This document shows, piece by piece, positions 52,242 to 59,255 of a stretch of 59,255 bases of DNA. Position 1 is the stretch's first letter. Every line of letters begins with the position of its first letter. Source of the DNA: Flavobacteriales bacterium (lineage in GTDB: Bacteria > Bacteroidota > Bacteroidia > Flavobacteriales_E > Vicingaceae); assembly GCA_029262875.1 (NCBI GenBank), contig JAJCYO010000030.1, forward strand, positions 1 to 59,255, in the 5' to 3' direction. The translations under genes and the position numbers were made by a program. The notes below the pieces were generated by a model. That model saw only the letters and a program-made list of their open reading frames with translations, was not told where the DNA came from and made no database searches.

Positions 52242-53252
52242 TTATTCGATAGGGAAAAAAATTGCTGTTTCCCACCTATCAGGGTTTGGTTCTGTTGCTG
52301 GATCGGTTACATACGACTCCCATGGTGGTCCTGTTACTACAACTTTATTTTTTCTCATCCATTCATTAATTCCAAAATAAGTTTCCGGCAACCTTTCATA
52401 TGAACCATAATGAGTAGCAGTAACAACATTACATTGAGGTATCTTTTTTAAACGAATTAATGTATCATTCACAACAATAGAATCTGTTATCGGAATTCCA
52501 GTTTCAATGTCAACGATATCCGTCCATAAATGATATATTACCATTGGAGATGCATCTGAAACAATTTCATTCTTATCCATGTATTGATTGATCATCGCAT
52601 AGAACCTTCCATGCACATTATTCATTTCATTTTGTTTAACAGTGTCTCGTATAGACAAAAACCATAGGTCGCTTTCTAATTTTTCTTTTTTAACGACAAC
52701 TTTTTTAATCTTCGGCAAATTTTCCGAAAATACTTTAAGCCTTTCCAATCCTGATTCATAATCTGGAGAAACTTGATCTTCCATAAACAATCCATAAAAT
52801 TTACTAAATGGATTAAATCCAAAATCAATATCCATCCCCCAAACTACCTCTACTCCATTTTCAACGTCATTTAAATTCCATGTTCCTGTTATTTCACCCA
52901 TCCCAAAATCGATGTCATTTTCGATGTATTCATTAGCGGTTGATATAACAATTTCAATAGTCCCTTTCCCAACTTCATCATTTTCACTATCCCATGAAAA
53001 TGATGCTCCCTCACCAAAAGAAGGGTTAGAAAATGCTTGATTCATATCATATATTGCTGGATCTTTCAATGCCCAAGGAGACCAGTTTTTCCAATTTTTT
53101 AAATCGTTTACCTGTTTAAAAACTTGTTCTTTATCAGCATTGATGACTATTTTTCTATCCATATGAAAAGAAGAAGGCAAAAACATTGAAATAATTACTA
53201 TAATTATTACAAAAAACAATAAGACCAATGCTATCCTCTTCAAATAGTTCAT
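52242..53252 (-). CDS. Membrane-anchored SRPBCC-GyrI-like fusion protein
   Basis: A 336-residue protein with an N-terminal transmembrane segment (about 5-25). Residues about 30-175 form a SRPBCC/polyketide-cyclase-like domain (MDRKIVINADKEQVFKQVNDLKNWKNWSPW). Residues about 200-336 form a GyrI-like effector-binding domain (NNVHGRFYAMINQYMD, CNVVTATHYGSYERLPETYFGINEWM, ending WETAIFFPIE). Both domains bind hydrophobic or drug-like ligands in other proteins, and the combination occurs in Bacteroidota. The ligand is unknown. It reads toward the small exported protein gene. Confidence 0.85.
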   Translation of the reverse strand: MNYLKRIALVLLFFVIIIVIISMFLPSSFHMDRKIVINADKEQVFKQVNDLKNWKNWSPWALKDPAIYDMNQAFSNPSFGEGASFSWDSENDEVGKGTIEIVISTANEYIENDIDFGMGEITGTWNLNDVENGVEVVWGMDIDFGFNPFSKFYGLFMEDQVSPDYESGLERLKVFSENLPKIKKVVVKKEKLESDLWFLSIRDTVKQNEMNNVHGRFYAMINQYMDKNEIVSDASPMVIYHLWTDIVDIETGIPITDSIVVNDTLIRLKKIPQCNVVTATHYGSYERLPETYFGINEWMRKNKVVVTGPPWESYVTDPATEPNPDRWETAIFFPIE

Positions 53253-53403
53253 TTTAGGTTAGAATTTGTTAAATTTTCTTCCATAAAGGTAGTTTTTTTA
53301 ACACTCCGTACAAACATAAACCAAGGAAAATCATCCTTGGAGAGCCCTATAAATAGGAGGTTTCATATTTTTTACTATATTGGACACCCATTTGGTTAAC
53401 AAA

Positions 53404-54429
53404 ATGGTAAGATTTAAAGGTAAAATATTAATAATTCTCACGCTTTTCATTGGTAGTTCTTTTTCCTGTTTTGGAGGGAATAACGAAGATGAAGAAGTAA
53501 TCCATAAGGATACGGTGACTGCTTTAGTTATTGCTCCATCAAATCCCCTATACAATAGCATTTCTGAGTTGTCTGGTAAACAGATTGTATCAATGATTGA
53601 TTCTTTATTAGAATTAGAAGATATTCCTATTGATATCATCAAAGAAATTAATGACTACGCTGAGAACAGGTTATTAGAACATGATTTTTACATCTCATTG
53701 ACTAATTATTATGAAAATTCTGCTATTCCCTCAAGTTCCACTTATGGAAAGTGGGACACAAGAAACATTTCTCCATATAATGAAGCAATCACAAAGAATG
53801 ACACTTCATTGATTTTAACATTAACAGATGTGAAAAACAATTGCAATTTTATAGCCCCTATTCAAGATCCAAAAGTGACCTCTAATTTTGGTTGGAGGGA
53901 CGGAAGAAACCATAGTGGAATTGATTTGGATCTCCAAGTTTGGGATCCAGTAGCAGCATCTTTTGATGGAATGGTTAGAATAGCTTTATATCACCCGGGA
54001 TATGGAAGAGTTGTGGTCATTCGCCATTATAATGGCTTAGAAACACTTTATGCTCATCTCCACCGTTTTAAAGTAAAAGCTGGTGATATTGTAGAAGCGG
54101 GTCAAGTAATTGGTTTAGGAGGGAGTTCTGGACGTTCTTCTGGTAGTCATTTGCATTATGAGGTTCGCTATAAAGGAAAGTCTTTAAACCCTAAACACCT
54201 TATTTCTTTTAAAAAGAATGAATTAATTAGTGATTCCATACAACTAATTAAACAAAAATGGAATTACACCGCCTTGCCAATGGGAGTAGAATACCATACG
54301 ATTCAACGAGGGGATTTTATGTATAAAATTGCCAATCGATATGGCATGACTGTGAACGAATTGTGCGAGATTAACGGTATTCGAAGGAATAAAGTACTCA
54401 TTGTCGGCAGAAAACTTCGTATCAAATAA
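53404..54429 (+). CDS. M23 peptidoglycan endopeptidase with C-terminal LysM
   Basis: A 341-residue exported protein. The N-terminus is a signal sequence with SFSC at 19-22 as a possible but weak lipobox. The M23 domain (about 155-265) keeps the zinc ligands H170 and D174 (RNHSGIDLD) and H251 with H249 (SGSHLHYEV), so it is predicted to be active on peptide crosslinks of peptidoglycan. A LysM domain (about 297-341, YHTIQRGDFMYKIANRYGM) binds glycan. LysM at the C-terminus is the order seen in flavobacterial relatives. The start at ATG 53404 is preferred over a TTG at 53380. The next gene starts within its stop (TAATG). Confidence 0.9.
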   Translation: MVRFKGKILIILTLFIGSSFSCFGGNNEDEEVIHKDTVTALVIAPSNPLYNSISELSGKQIVSMIDSLLELEDIPIDIIKEINDYAENRLLEHDFYISLTNYYENSAIPSSSTYGKWDTRNISPYNEAITKNDTSLILTLTDVKNNCNFIAPIQDPKVTSNFGWRDGRNHSGIDLDLQVWDPVAASFDGMVRIALYHPGYGRVVVIRHYNGLETLYAHLHRFKVKAGDIVEAGQVIGLGGSSGRSSGSHLHYEVRYKGKSLNPKHLISFKKNELISDSIQLIKQKWNYTALPMGVEYHTIQRGDFMYKIANRYGMTVNELCEINGIRRNKVLIVGRKLRIK

Positions 54430-54752
54430 TGCTTAACATTACCAATTATTCAGATCATCCAACTCGACCTGGCTTTACTGTTTTTAAATTCCATAAAATA
54501 GAACGTGCCCTATACTTTGAAGAACTTTTAAAAAAGGATGATATTTGGTATGAATCTTCTACTGAAGAAAATAACACAACACATCTTTATGGTGTTAGAA
54601 AGGGCGACTTTAAGAAAGCCATGAATGCGAATTATTTGGTAAGTGCTAAATTCAGAAAAAAAATTATCCCTAATGTCTATTTTCGCTGGAGCGTTATCAT
54701 TTTAGCTGCTGTTGTAATTGCTTTAGCAATCATAGGTGCAATTAAAACCTAA
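54429..54752 (+). CDS. Small protein with C-terminal membrane anchor
   Basis: A 107-residue protein. Residues 1-75 are a small soluble domain (FTVFKFHKIERALYFEELLKKD, THLYGVRKGDFKKAM) of a kind seen in small Bacteroidota signal-transduction-like proteins (DUF2007-like in shape, not confirmed). A transmembrane segment (about 84-105) ends the protein. The ATG overlaps the stop of the M23 gene by one base, so the pair is coupled. The 3' end overlaps the opposing FadL-like gene by 11 bases. Confidence 0.75.
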   Translation: MLNITNYSDHPTRPGFTVFKFHKIERALYFEELLKKDDIWYESSTEENNTTHLYGVRKGDFKKAMNANYLVSAKFRKKIIPNVYFRWSVIILAAVVIALAIIGAIKT

Positions 54753-56205
54753 AGCCCAACGTAAACGTAATGTAGTGATCTTTCAATGAGGTACTTGCTA
54801 AGGTATTTTGGTCAGGATCAATAATCGTTTCGCTACTGTATTTTTTCAAAGAATAAGACATGTCAAAATAATACCCATCTTCCTTAATTCCAATCCCACC
54901 AGAATATATCTTTGAGCTGTTGTCCACATTAAAACGATCTTTTAAAGGGTCTCCTTGAAGTCGGTATCCTAATCGAACTCTAAATGGGTCTAACCTTATT
55001 TCTGTACCAACTCTTAAATTCTGAGTCATCGTGAAATTCTCTCTAATGTTTCTATTCTCAATTGAAAAATCTGAACCAACACCAGGTCCTGATTCTACAG
55101 ACAAACGAGCAGTTGAATAATCAACAATTTCATAATCAACGTTTAATACCCCACGATTTCCCATAATAACACTCGCACTTGACACAAATCGATATGGTGT
55201 TGACACTAAATAATCATATGATCCAAAAGGTGTTTTTTCACTAAAGGTAGTTCCGTCCTTCATTTCTGCATTTACTGATGAATCGTACTCATCAGTTAAA
55301 GCATATAAGGTTGGGGTATGAAAAGCAGCACCAACACGAAACCAGTTGGTCAATTTATAAATCATTCCTAATTTAAAGTTAACTCCTGACCCAGTTGTTT
55401 TAACATAATCATGAACAGAAAAAGAAGCAAATTCTGTTAACGTATCTGATGCTTCAGACTCTTCTCTATAGTTTCTATCATAAATGTATCTGACAGTTGG
55501 AATACCTACCAATGCTCCTACATATAATTTGTCAGAATAATTTCCTCCTAATGCAAAATACATTTCACCTGAACCACCTCTCGTTTCATAAGAAGTAGTC
55601 TGTTTGATGTTTTTTGAATTTGCAAAAACATGATCATACTGAAGTGGGTTTCCAGACAACGGGTTTACCAAAAAGGTTTGGTAGGCTAAACTTGAGGTGA
55701 AAGGAAAAGCATCGTAAATATCATCCTCCAAAATACCTCCATTGGCATTTAACTCATTTACATAACTGTTTAATGCTGATGAATCAGTGGAACTCGATAC
55801 AGAAATACTGGTATTGAAATTATTTGTTCTGTTGTAGCCAATTGCTAAACTCAATGATTCCCAGCCTCCACTTGTTTTAAAATTTCCAACCAAACCAACA
55901 TTACTAAAATGAAAGTTCAACTTTCCATCTGTAGCAAGATTATCGCCTGCATTACTTTCCGTGTAATTATAATGAAATCCAGGAGTAAAAGAAAAATCTG
56001 AGCTTTTATAAACACCCAATCCTCCTGGGTTAATACTTAATCCAGACATGTTTGCTCCTAAGGCTCCAAAAGAACCACCCATAGCGTTAAACCTTGCTTC
56101 TCCATAAAACTCATGGTTCGAAAACCTCAACGCATCAAATTCATTTTGAGCAAAGGCATTGGCTATCATCAGTGAAGCAAAAGAAAATATTAATAATCGT
56201 TTCAT
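54742..56205 (-). CDS. FadL/OmpP1-like outer-membrane transport protein
   Basis: A 487-residue outer-membrane beta-barrel with a signal peptide (1-19). The N-terminus after cleavage has ARFNAMGGSFGALGANMSGLSINPGGLGVY, the inward-facing N-terminal plug region typical of the OmpP1/FadL family. Later strands alternate and end in YITFTLGFRF, the aromatic C-terminal signature for outer-membrane insertion. FadL proteins move hydrophobic molecules; the substrate is not known. It is 29 bases downstream of the Tyr-rich protein gene on the same strand. Confidence 0.88.
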   Translation of the reverse strand: MKRLLIFSFASLMIANAFAQNEFDALRFSNHEFYGEARFNAMGGSFGALGANMSGLSINPGGLGVYKSSDFSFTPGFHYNYTESNAGDNLATDGKLNFHFSNVGLVGNFKTSGGWESLSLAIGYNRTNNFNTSISVSSSTDSSALNSYVNELNANGGILEDDIYDAFPFTSSLAYQTFLVNPLSGNPLQYDHVFANSKNIKQTTSYETRGGSGEMYFALGGNYSDKLYVGALVGIPTVRYIYDRNYREESEASDTLTEFASFSVHDYVKTTGSGVNFKLGMIYKLTNWFRVGAAFHTPTLYALTDEYDSSVNAEMKDGTTFSEKTPFGSYDYLVSTPYRFVSSASVIMGNRGVLNVDYEIVDYSTARLSVESGPGVGSDFSIENRNIRENFTMTQNLRVGTEIRLDPFRVRLGYRLQGDPLKDRFNVDNSSKIYSGGIGIKEDGYYFDMSYSLKKYSSETIIDPDQNTLASTSLKDHYITFTLGFRF

Positions 56206-56234
56206 CGTCTATTCTTTTAGTTGATTAATGCTAA

Positions 56235-57560
56235 TTATCTTCTTCTTCCTCCACTAGATCTTGACTTACTTCCGCCACTACTTTTAGTACGACTTCCTGA
56301 AGATCTTGAACCCCCTCCTCTATTATAATTACTCTTAGGCTTACTATAACTTGGTCGAGATGTCTTAGGCTTATTATACGTAGACTTAGGTTTCGTATAC
56401 TTTGGCTTGCTATAACTCGGCTTATTATAATTACTCTTAGGTTTATTGTAGTTGCTCTTAGGCTTACTATAATTTGGCCTTGAATTATTAGACGGTTTAG
56501 AATAATTTGGTCTACTAGTTGAATTTCCTTTATTGTATCCTGAGTTCGATTTTGTGGTCGTTCTTGGTTTATTGTAAGGATTGTTCTTAACAGCAGATGT
56601 ATTTGTCCTAGGCTTCGTATATGTATTCTTCCCTGAAGTAAAAGTATTCTCCTTCGTTTTAGGACTTAATGCTTTTGTATTGTAACTACTATTTGAAGAA
56701 CTTTTAACCGCAGCTTCATATTTCTCTCCAAACGTTTTAGGTTTAGCTGAAGCCAATGAATTAGACGCAGAACTTGCCGTTAATGAAGATCCTGAAGTTC
56801 TTCCTCCATAACCAGAGGAGCTTGAACTACCTCTTCTTTTGCCATAGTAATAGCTATTATTGTCATAGCTGTTGTAATAATTATTAGAAGCATAATATCC
56901 TCCATAGTATCCATTATTACATCCATTAAAACATCCATTATAACCATAATATCCGTTATAACCATAATATCCATTACCACAATATCCATAGTTACCAGAA
57001 TAACCCCATCCCCAAGACCAGCCTAAAGACCAACCTCCATAATAAGACCAACCAAGACCCCAATTCCATGGGTTTGGATTCCACCAACCATAGCTGGTAT
57101 AAATACTTGTTCCATAATAGTAAGGATCATAATCGTACCAATAATAATTAGTGTAGTAATCATCATAATAACCATATCTACCCTGATTTCTTCTAAATCT
57201 TTTTATTCTTGAAGAATACTCATAATCGTAGTATTCATTCTCAAAATCGTAATTGTCTCCATTGTAATAATTATTCGTAATGCGAACATTTCCGTACTCA
57301 TCTTCATAATAGGTAGTACTATCTGTTATCCCCATTCTTTGATTATAGGCATCTTCCTTCTCTTGTTCCCTACTATCTACATAATAGTCTGTAGCAGTAG
57401 AATACTCATCCTCAGAAATTACCTCTTCTTTAACTTTAGCAGCTTCTTCATCTTTATCGGATTTCTTTTTAGATGATGGATAAAAATCATCTTGTGCCGT
57501 TACATTTCCTATAAAGGCTAATACTGTAAGTGAGAGTGCTATTAATTTTATTGTTTTCAT
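56235..57560 (-). CDS. Exported Tyr/Asn/Gly-rich protein with YxKP repeats
   Basis: A 441-residue protein of strongly biased composition. Signal peptide 1-23, then an acidic/Tyr-rich segment (about 24-105), a Tyr/Trp/Gly/Asn-rich region (about 105-235, for example SYGWWNPNPWNWGLGW and NGYYGYNGYYGYNG), a Ser-rich linker, and about 100 residues of degenerate YxKPK(S/T) repeats (about 310-415, such as NYNKPKSNYNKPSYSKPK), ending in a Ser/Gly/Arg tail. No domain is recognised. A strong AGGAGGAG ribosome-binding site, rare in this phylum, lies just before the ATG. It probably lies on or outside the envelope; a structural or adhesive role is a guess. Confidence 0.8.
   Translation of the reverse strand: MKTIKLIALSLTVLAFIGNVTAQDDFYPSSKKKSDKDEEAAKVKEEVISEDEYSTATDYYVDSREQEKEDAYNQRMGITDSTTYYEDEYGNVRITNNYYNGDNYDFENEYYDYEYSSRIKRFRRNQGRYGYYDDYYTNYYWYDYDPYYYGTSIYTSYGWWNPNPWNWGLGWSYYGGWSLGWSWGWGYSGNYGYCGNGYYGYNGYYGYNGCFNGCNNGYYGGYYASNNYYNSYDNNSYYYGKRRGSSSSSGYGGRTSGSSLTASSASNSLASAKPKTFGEKYEAAVKSSSNSSYNTKALSPKTKENTFTSGKNTYTKPRTNTSAVKNNPYNKPRTTTKSNSGYNKGNSTSRPNYSKPSNNSRPNYSKPKSNYNKPKSNYNKPSYSKPKYTKPKSTYNKPKTSRPSYSKPKSNYNRGGGSRSSGSRTKSSGGSKSRSSGGRRR
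56318..56640 (-). repeat. Degenerate YxKPKS/T hexapeptide-like repeats
   Basis: Within the Tyr-rich protein gene, codons for Tyr-x-Lys-Pro-Lys-Ser/Thr recur about a dozen times, for example YNKPKS, YSKPKY, YTKPKS and YNKPKT. Spacing is irregular, so this is a diverged low-complexity array. Confidence 0.8.
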
Positions 57561-57565
57561 AATTT

Positions 57566-57573
57566 CTCCTCCT
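57566..57573 (-). promoter_or_regulatory. Strong Shine-Dalgarno AGGAGGAG before the Tyr-rich protein
   Basis: On the minus strand AGGAGGAG lies 5 bases before the ATG at 57560. Other genes of this window lack such a site, as normal for Bacteroidota, so this one stands out and supports the chosen start. Confidence 0.7.
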
Positions 57574-57656
57574 ATAATTTTCGTTTGTTAATGAAATGTT
57601 AATATTCATTTCATTTTAAGACATCCCAAATACTATGCCAAAAGTGTTGAAACCAA

Positions 57657-58019
57657 CTAATGCCAAAAAGCAGCAATTACAAATACCGCGTTCACCATTA
57701 CTTCAACTATGACCTCCGCAGCTACCTCTCCTAAGAAACTATCTCTTTCTTTTTTTCTTCGTTCTGCTTCTTCAGTAGTTTCATCTCCATAGTAAAATTC
57801 GGTATCTACATTTTTTTGTGATTTTTCAACCCCATGCATTTCATTGTAATCTTTCTCGGTAAAATATCCGTGAACCAATATGCTATCAGTTTTTGACTTT
57901 TTTTGGACAATCTTTTGCTCCTCTTTTTTAGCATTATAAAAGTCATTTTGAGAGAAAACTGAAGTACTAAAAAAGGTAAATAAAACCAATGGGAGTAAAT
58001 ATATTTTAATAGATTTCAT
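57657..58019 (-). CDS. Small exported or membrane-anchored protein
   Basis: A 120-residue protein with a signal peptide (1-23, VFSQ), a charged middle (EEQKIVQKKSK, ERRKKERD) and a hydrophobic C-terminus of about 22 residues (EVAAEVIVEVMVNAVFVIAAFW) that could be a membrane anchor. The acidic/Tyr region with FYYGDETTEE resembles the start of the downstream Tyr-rich protein in style, and both mature proteins begin with D-(D)-F-Y after the cleavage site, suggesting a link. It is 96 bases upstream of that gene. Function unknown. Confidence 0.7.
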   Translation of the reverse strand: MKSIKIYLLPLVLFTFFSTSVFSQNDFYNAKKEEQKIVQKKSKTDSILVHGYFTEKDYNEMHGVEKSQKNVDTEFYYGDETTEEAERRKKERDSFLGEVAAEVIVEVMVNAVFVIAAFWH

Positions 58020-58117
58020 GTTAGGTTAAGTTTTAATTAAAATTCACTTAATTTTACTTTCTTAAAATTATGATTATTTTGATTTTTATCATCAAAAATT
58101 GTACCTAAAAAATAAAA

Positions 58118-59255
58118 ATGGCAAAGAATTTCACATCACGAGAAGAAGATTACTCACAATGGTATAATGAGTTAGTTGTAAAGGCCGATTTGGCTGAGCA
58201 TTCAGCTGTTAGAGGATGTATGGTGATTAAACCATATGGCTATGCAATTTGGGAAAAAATGCAAGCTCAGCTAGATAAAATGTTCAAAGCAACGGGACAT
58301 GTGAATGCTTATTTCCCAATTTTTATACCTAAAAGTTTATTTGAAGCTGAGGAAAAAAATGCAGAAGGATTTGCCAAAGAATGTGCTGTTGTTACCCACT
58401 ATAGATTAAAAACTGATCCTGACAATCCATCTAAACTTATTGTTGACCCTAATGCCAAATTAGAAGAAGAGTTAATTGTTCGGCCAACTTCGGAAGCAAT
58501 TATCTGGAATACGTATAAAGGATGGATTGAGTCTTATAGAGATTTGCCTATTCTATGCAACCAATGGGCTAACGTAGTAAGGTGGGAAATGAGAACACGT
58601 TTGTTTTTAAGAACTGCAGAATTCTTATGGCAAGAAGGGCATACCGCACATGCAACTGAAAAGGAAGCCGTAGAAGAATCTGAAAAAATGTTAGATGTTT
58701 ATGCCGAATTTGCTGAAAATTTTATGGCTATGCCCGTTGTTAAAGGTCTTAAAACAGAAAGTGAAAGATTTGCGGGAGCATTAGAGACCTATTGTATTGA
58801 AGCTTTAATGCAGGATGGAAAAGCACTACAAGCAGGAACATCTCATTTCTTAGGTCAAAATTTTGCTAAAGCATTTGATGTAAAATACGCTACTAAAGAA
58901 GGCAAGCAAGAGCATGTTTGGGCTACTTCTTGGGGAGTTTCAACGCGATTGATGGGTGGTTTAATTATGACGCACTCAGATGACGATGGATTAGTTTTAC
59001 CACCAAACTTAGCTCCAATACAAGTAGCCATTGTACCTATTTATAAAGGTGAGGAGCAATTGGCGCAAATCTCCGAACAAGTTACAGTAATAAAAGCTGA
59101 GCTTGAAGCAAAAGGTATTTCTGTGAAGTTTGATGATAGAGACACACACAAACCTGGATTTAAATTTGCTGAATATGAATTTAAAGGTGTTCCTGTTCGA
59201 TTGGCTATTGGACCGAGAGATATGGAAAATGGTACCATAGAAGTCGCCAGAAGAG
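58118..59255 (+). CDS. proS: Prolyl-tRNA synthetase (archaeal/eukaryote-like type), partial
   Basis: Charges tRNA-Pro. The frame is open from the ATG at 58118 to the right edge, so only the first 379 residues are present. Class II features are visible: [27 protein letters not shown], motif 2 in [26 protein letters not shown], and the proline site with [11 protein letters not shown]. The anticodon-binding domain begins near residue 288 ([14 protein letters not shown]). The opening [20 protein letters not shown] and lack of an editing insert place it in the archaeal/eukaryote-like ProS type, normal for Bacteroidota. The gap of 98 bases before it shows only a weak -7-like TTATTTTG. Confidence 0.95.
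   Translation, partial: MAKNFTSREEDYSQWYNELVVKADLAEHSAVRGCMVIKPYGYAIWEKMQAQLDKMFKATGHVNAYFPIFIPKSLFEAEEKNAEGFAKECAVVTHYRLKTDPDNPSKLIVDPNAKLEEELIVRPTSEAIIWNTYKGWIESYRDLPILCNQWANVVRWEMRTRLFLRTAEFLWQEGHTAHATEKEAVEESEKMLDVYAEFAENFMAMPVVKGLKTESERFAGALETYCIEALMQDGKALQAGTSHFLGQNFAKAFDVKYATKEGKQEHVWATSWGVSTRLMGGLIMTHSDDDGLVLPPNLAPIQVAIVPIYKGEEQLAQISEQVTVIKAELEAKGISVKFDDRDTHKPGFKFAEYEFKGVPVRLAIGPRDMENGTIEVARR

Noticed and set aside
53404-53470. Lipoprotein signal for the M23-LysM protein
   Set aside because: The FSC sequence at residues 20-22 lacks the leucine at -3 and the hydrophobic core is short, so a lipobox is possible but not supported enough to call.
1-59255. tRNA, rRNA, insertion sequences, prophage or attachment sites
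   Set aside because: I read all gaps between genes and saw no cloverleaf-like sequence, transposase or integrase; all gaps are shorter than about 280 bases.

Overview
The window is AT-rich, densely packed chromosomal DNA from a member of the Bacteroidota, most likely a marine or aquatic Flavobacteriia-type bacterium. The evidence is type IX secretion (T9SS) sorting domains of both type A and type B, three PorP/SprF outer-membrane proteins, a GldL-like fragment, CotH-kinase surface proteins, TAnnTTTG (-7) promoters with almost no Shine-Dalgarno sequences, and the Bacteroidota versions of housekeeping genes (short adenylate kinase, bifunctional phosphoglucose/phosphomannose isomerase, archaeal/eukaryote-like ProS). 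I see no tRNA, rRNA, CRISPR, insertion sequence, prophage or replication origin. No stretch longer than about 280 bases lacks a gene.

Layout. 1-6.0 kb: a YwqK-like repeat protein cut by the left edge, fructose-bisphosphatase, a SSAT-like acetyltransferase, aspartate kinase, a TauE/SafE permease and a helical-repeat protein. 6.3-20.3 kb: the most distinctive block, a co-directional cluster of two giant repeat-built secreted proteins with type B sorting domains, each followed by a PorP/SprF protein, with an OmpA/PD40/TPR envelope anchor between. It ends in the only convincing hairpin terminator of the window. 20.4-22.3 kb: two tandem paralogous T9SS type A proteins. 22.3-26.3 kb: a leftward cluster headed by a GbsR/MarR-type regulator. 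Two matching palindromes (AACTTTCAAT-N4-ATTGAAAGTT) sit before the regulator and before the six-gene run of two paralogous small membrane proteins, a TIGR01777 oxidoreductase, a DCC protein, a DUF2071 protein and an exonuclease. 26.4-30.3 kb: haem operon hemB-hemL-(GldL-like 60-aa protein)-hemE-(membrane protein). 30.3-37.2 kb: mixed envelope genes including a radical SAM/twitch protein, ChaN-like lipoprotein, secreted cupredoxin and a CotH protein. 37.3-47.5 kb: housekeeping (ABC-F ATPase, DUF983, esterase, GT9, pgi/pmi, lipB, serine hydrolase, obg, adk, hpt, purE, acyltransferase). 47.6-51.7 kb: a third PorP/SprF gene paired with a second CotH protein carrying a type B domain. 51.8-58.0 kb: envelope proteins including an M23-LysM hydrolase, FadL-like porin and a Tyr/Asn/Gly-rich protein with YxKP repeats. 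58.1 kb to the edge: start of proS.

How parts work together. All three PorP/SprF genes lie immediately beside a gene for a type B sorting-domain protein, while the four type A proteins have no such partner; this fits the SprB/SprF model in which a dedicated PorP/SprF protein helps export or anchor its neighbour. The candidate for an uncharacterised system is the GbsR-controlled membrane/redox cluster at 22.3-26.3 kb. A genome-structure oddity is that all eight convergent gene pairs either overlap or are separated by at most 8 bases, leaving no room for terminators between them.
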